Assembly: GCA_015680685.1 (NCBI GenBank)
Contig: MNCI01003446.1
Coordinates: 47,513 to 111,512 of the forward strand
DNA length: 64,000 nucleotides
From: Gnetum montanum
Lineage: Eukaryota; Streptophyta; Gnetopsida; Gnetales; Gnetaceae
Reading direction: 5' to 3'
In this document: piece by piece, positions 62,450 to 64,000 of the stretch
How the letters are laid out: each line of letters opens with the position of its first letter
Position numbering within the stretch: position 1 is the stretch's first letter
Made by a program: the position numbers and the translations under genes
Notes under the pieces: model-generated
Seen by the model: the letters and a program-made list of their open reading frames with translations, nothing else
What the model was told of the DNA's origin: nothing
Databases searched by the model: none

Positions 62450-62958
62450 GTCGACAGTCATTCAAAACTAGTGTTAAGGGCTGGAGCGAGACGGCGTCAG
62501 AGTCTGTCGCAGAACAGGTATGAACCTCGGAAAATATGGCCAAATAATCGCATGAAAAACCAAATCCCAATCTCGACCAGCCAAGAATTCAGGACAGATA
62601 TATCCCCAAAACGCAACCTTAAATTACTTGTCCACGGGATCCACCCGCCATTTTTGAAACTACCCTTCACAGGAAAAACACTCCCCTGCCCCTTCAACAA
62701 AATGGGCTTCAGGCAGGCTTGCAGACCATAACAAGTCAGAATCCAAGCCAGAACCTTTAGAAAACAAAACCCCGAAACGCTGCGAAAAAAAATATTAAAG
62801 AAAAACCTGCAAACAAAGATCAGAAAACTCGGCTTTTGTCAGCTTGCAGTTGCATAGACGCAGAGAAACAAATCAACAACAACATTCAACAGCAACAACT
62901 AAGGAAGCAAGTGAACATCAAGAACAGAATCTGAATCGACATCGGAAGCATGTAAGCG

Positions 62959-62982
62959 GGCACAGGCAGATGAGCCTGTGCC
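62959..62982. other. Inverted repeat in 5' leader of GT17 gene
   Basis: GGCACAGGC and GCCTGTGCC form perfect 9-bp arms around a 6-base loop (agatga). In the transcript it would be a stable hairpin about 500 nt before the start codon. Confidence 0.6.
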
Positions 62983-63255
62983 TCCGTTTTGCGTGGGCAC
63001 CAGAACTCTGTGGAAAAATTTTTATGCGGAACTTGGAGAAATGGACGAGAAATATTTGGCAATGGAACAGAATAACATTGGCATGAAACAGCTAAAACCA
63101 GGAAACAGAGCCAGGGATCGACAGCATTATAGGCCGATGCTCATGCTAACAAATACAACGAGAGGAGGCGGCCTTGGCTCTGGCTTCTGCCATCGATGTC
63201 AATTTTGATGATGTTGAAATGGTTTGGCGGTTTTTACGGTAGGATTTGCAGGGAA

Positions 63256-63263
63256 CTTAAATA
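63256..63263 (-). promoter_or_regulatory. Candidate TATA box of the GT17 gene
   Basis: The minus strand reads CTATTTAAGT here, about 800 bp before the start codon, followed about 30 bp later by a pyrimidine-rich stretch suitable for initiation. No other good TATA-like word lies between it and the start. Confidence 0.4.
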
Positions 63264-63774
63264 GAGACGGGTAAGTCCTGCTCGAAGTTTCCCACAACTA
63301 GCAATTGGTATTTGTTAGTCTTGCTGTTTCCGTTTGTGTATTCTTTGAAATGTGGAATTTGAGGCGTCGGTTGTGGCAGCCACTACTGTAAGCTTAAACG
63401 TTGCGTCGCTGTTTGAGAATTTACATTTATTTTATAATTACCGTTCAGGTTGGCATAACGCAGATTCGGTTCATGCCTTCTTTGTTGGCTTTGTCTTTAC
63501 ACAAAAATTGCCACTTCCGACTCTCGTACAATTCCTCAAAGTCAAACATAATTAGAGAGAAGCTCCAAGTTTGTATGTGGGCTGACACACTGTTTTCGTG
63601 AAAACGCTGCGTCTTTAATTTGTATGAAATTTTGGTGACTGTACTATGTGTTTTATTTGGAAGGTTTTGAAATAGTCAATTGATTTATTTTTGTTTTTAA
63701 AAAGTTTTCAAAAAGTTTCCTTTAAAAATACTTACTATCACTTATGAGTGTGGTAATAGTGTAAAAGCTTTATG

Positions 63775-63822
63775 GTGGGAAGCTCTTGTAGTGGGAAGCT
63801 CTTGTAGTGGGAAGCTCTTATA
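63775..63822. repeat. 16-bp tandem repeat
   Basis: GTGGGAAGCTCTTGTA occurs at 63775-63790 and 63791-63806, and with one change at 63807-63822. Confidence 0.95.
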
Positions 63823-64000
63823 ACACATCTCTCTATCCTAGTGTGTGGGCAAGGGTTATGTTGCTAGCCCAAAGTTTCCTTGTCTCAACAAATTCAAATT
63901 ATTACTATCAATCAAGTTTAGCTTGTTAAGAATACTTACTAGTTTAGCTATATATTAATGATATATATCTATTGTTTGGCCAAAAGAATCTTTTATATTT

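Larger units (their letters stand above)
62450..64000. other. Upstream region of the GT17 gene and right flank
   Basis: 62462 to about 63230 is the probable 5' leader, possibly with an intron I cannot place. Beyond 63270 it becomes AT-rich intergenic DNA. The 67-codon frame at 63352-63555 has no support. Confidence 0.45.

Noticed and set aside
63352-63555. 67-codon frame near the right end
   Set aside because: There is no motif and no neighbouring exon-like structure; codon content is like intergenic DNA.

Overview
The window looks like repeat-dense nuclear DNA of a seed plant. One ordinary host gene sits at the right end (60.3-62.4 kb, minus strand). The rest is mainly old, broken LTR retrotransposons of the Ty3/gypsy superfamily, some satellite-like tandem repeats and AT-rich spacer. 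Very large elements, heavy decay and low gene density fit a gymnosperm-like genome, but that is an inference; the sequence does not prove the species.

Layout. 1-1149: end of a plus-strand LTR. 1150-13862: element A, a minus-strand Athila-like element (858-bp 5' LTR with a tRNA-Asp-type primer site, gag, protease, RT, RNase H, integrase, then a broken ORF in the env position; its 3' LTR is cut to 293 bp). 13863-18608: AT-rich DNA with a diverged minus-strand copy of a multi-exon gene (14567-18221). 18614-37825: element B, a plus-strand Tat/Ogre-like element of 19.2 kb. 37831-39367: no recognisable gene. 39373-56652: element C, a minus-strand relative of B of 17.3 kb, bounded by a perfect 5-bp target duplication and lacking integrase. 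56.7-59.0 kb: three different tandem-repeat fields. 60332-62449: a complete two-exon glycosyltransferase family 17 gene with a promoter-like region upstream.

The main discovery candidate lies inside B and C. In both, gag-protease and RT-RNase H(-integrase) are separate reading frames, and the 5.6-6.7 kb between them holds a gene of at least seven exons on the opposite strand (B: 25338-29066 minus; C: 46029-49709 plus). Splice sites match between the copies, apart from one mutated donor in each; four exons have identical lengths (450, 272, 1046 and 204 nt) while all five paired introns differ in length. Its first exons align from end to end with a plant NIF/FCP1-type HAD phosphatase domain whose catalytic aspartates are gone (ELVG in place of DxDG in all three copies). 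A domain resembling the 'putative plant transposon protein' family, an acidic segment and a coiled coil follow. Because it is antisense to the element, its introns would not be spliced from the genomic RNA and would survive retrotransposition. The copies here carry stops and single-base deletions, so they are fossils of a once-selected gene.

Coordinates of repeats and splice sites were read by eye. Domain names come from motif recognition without database searches.
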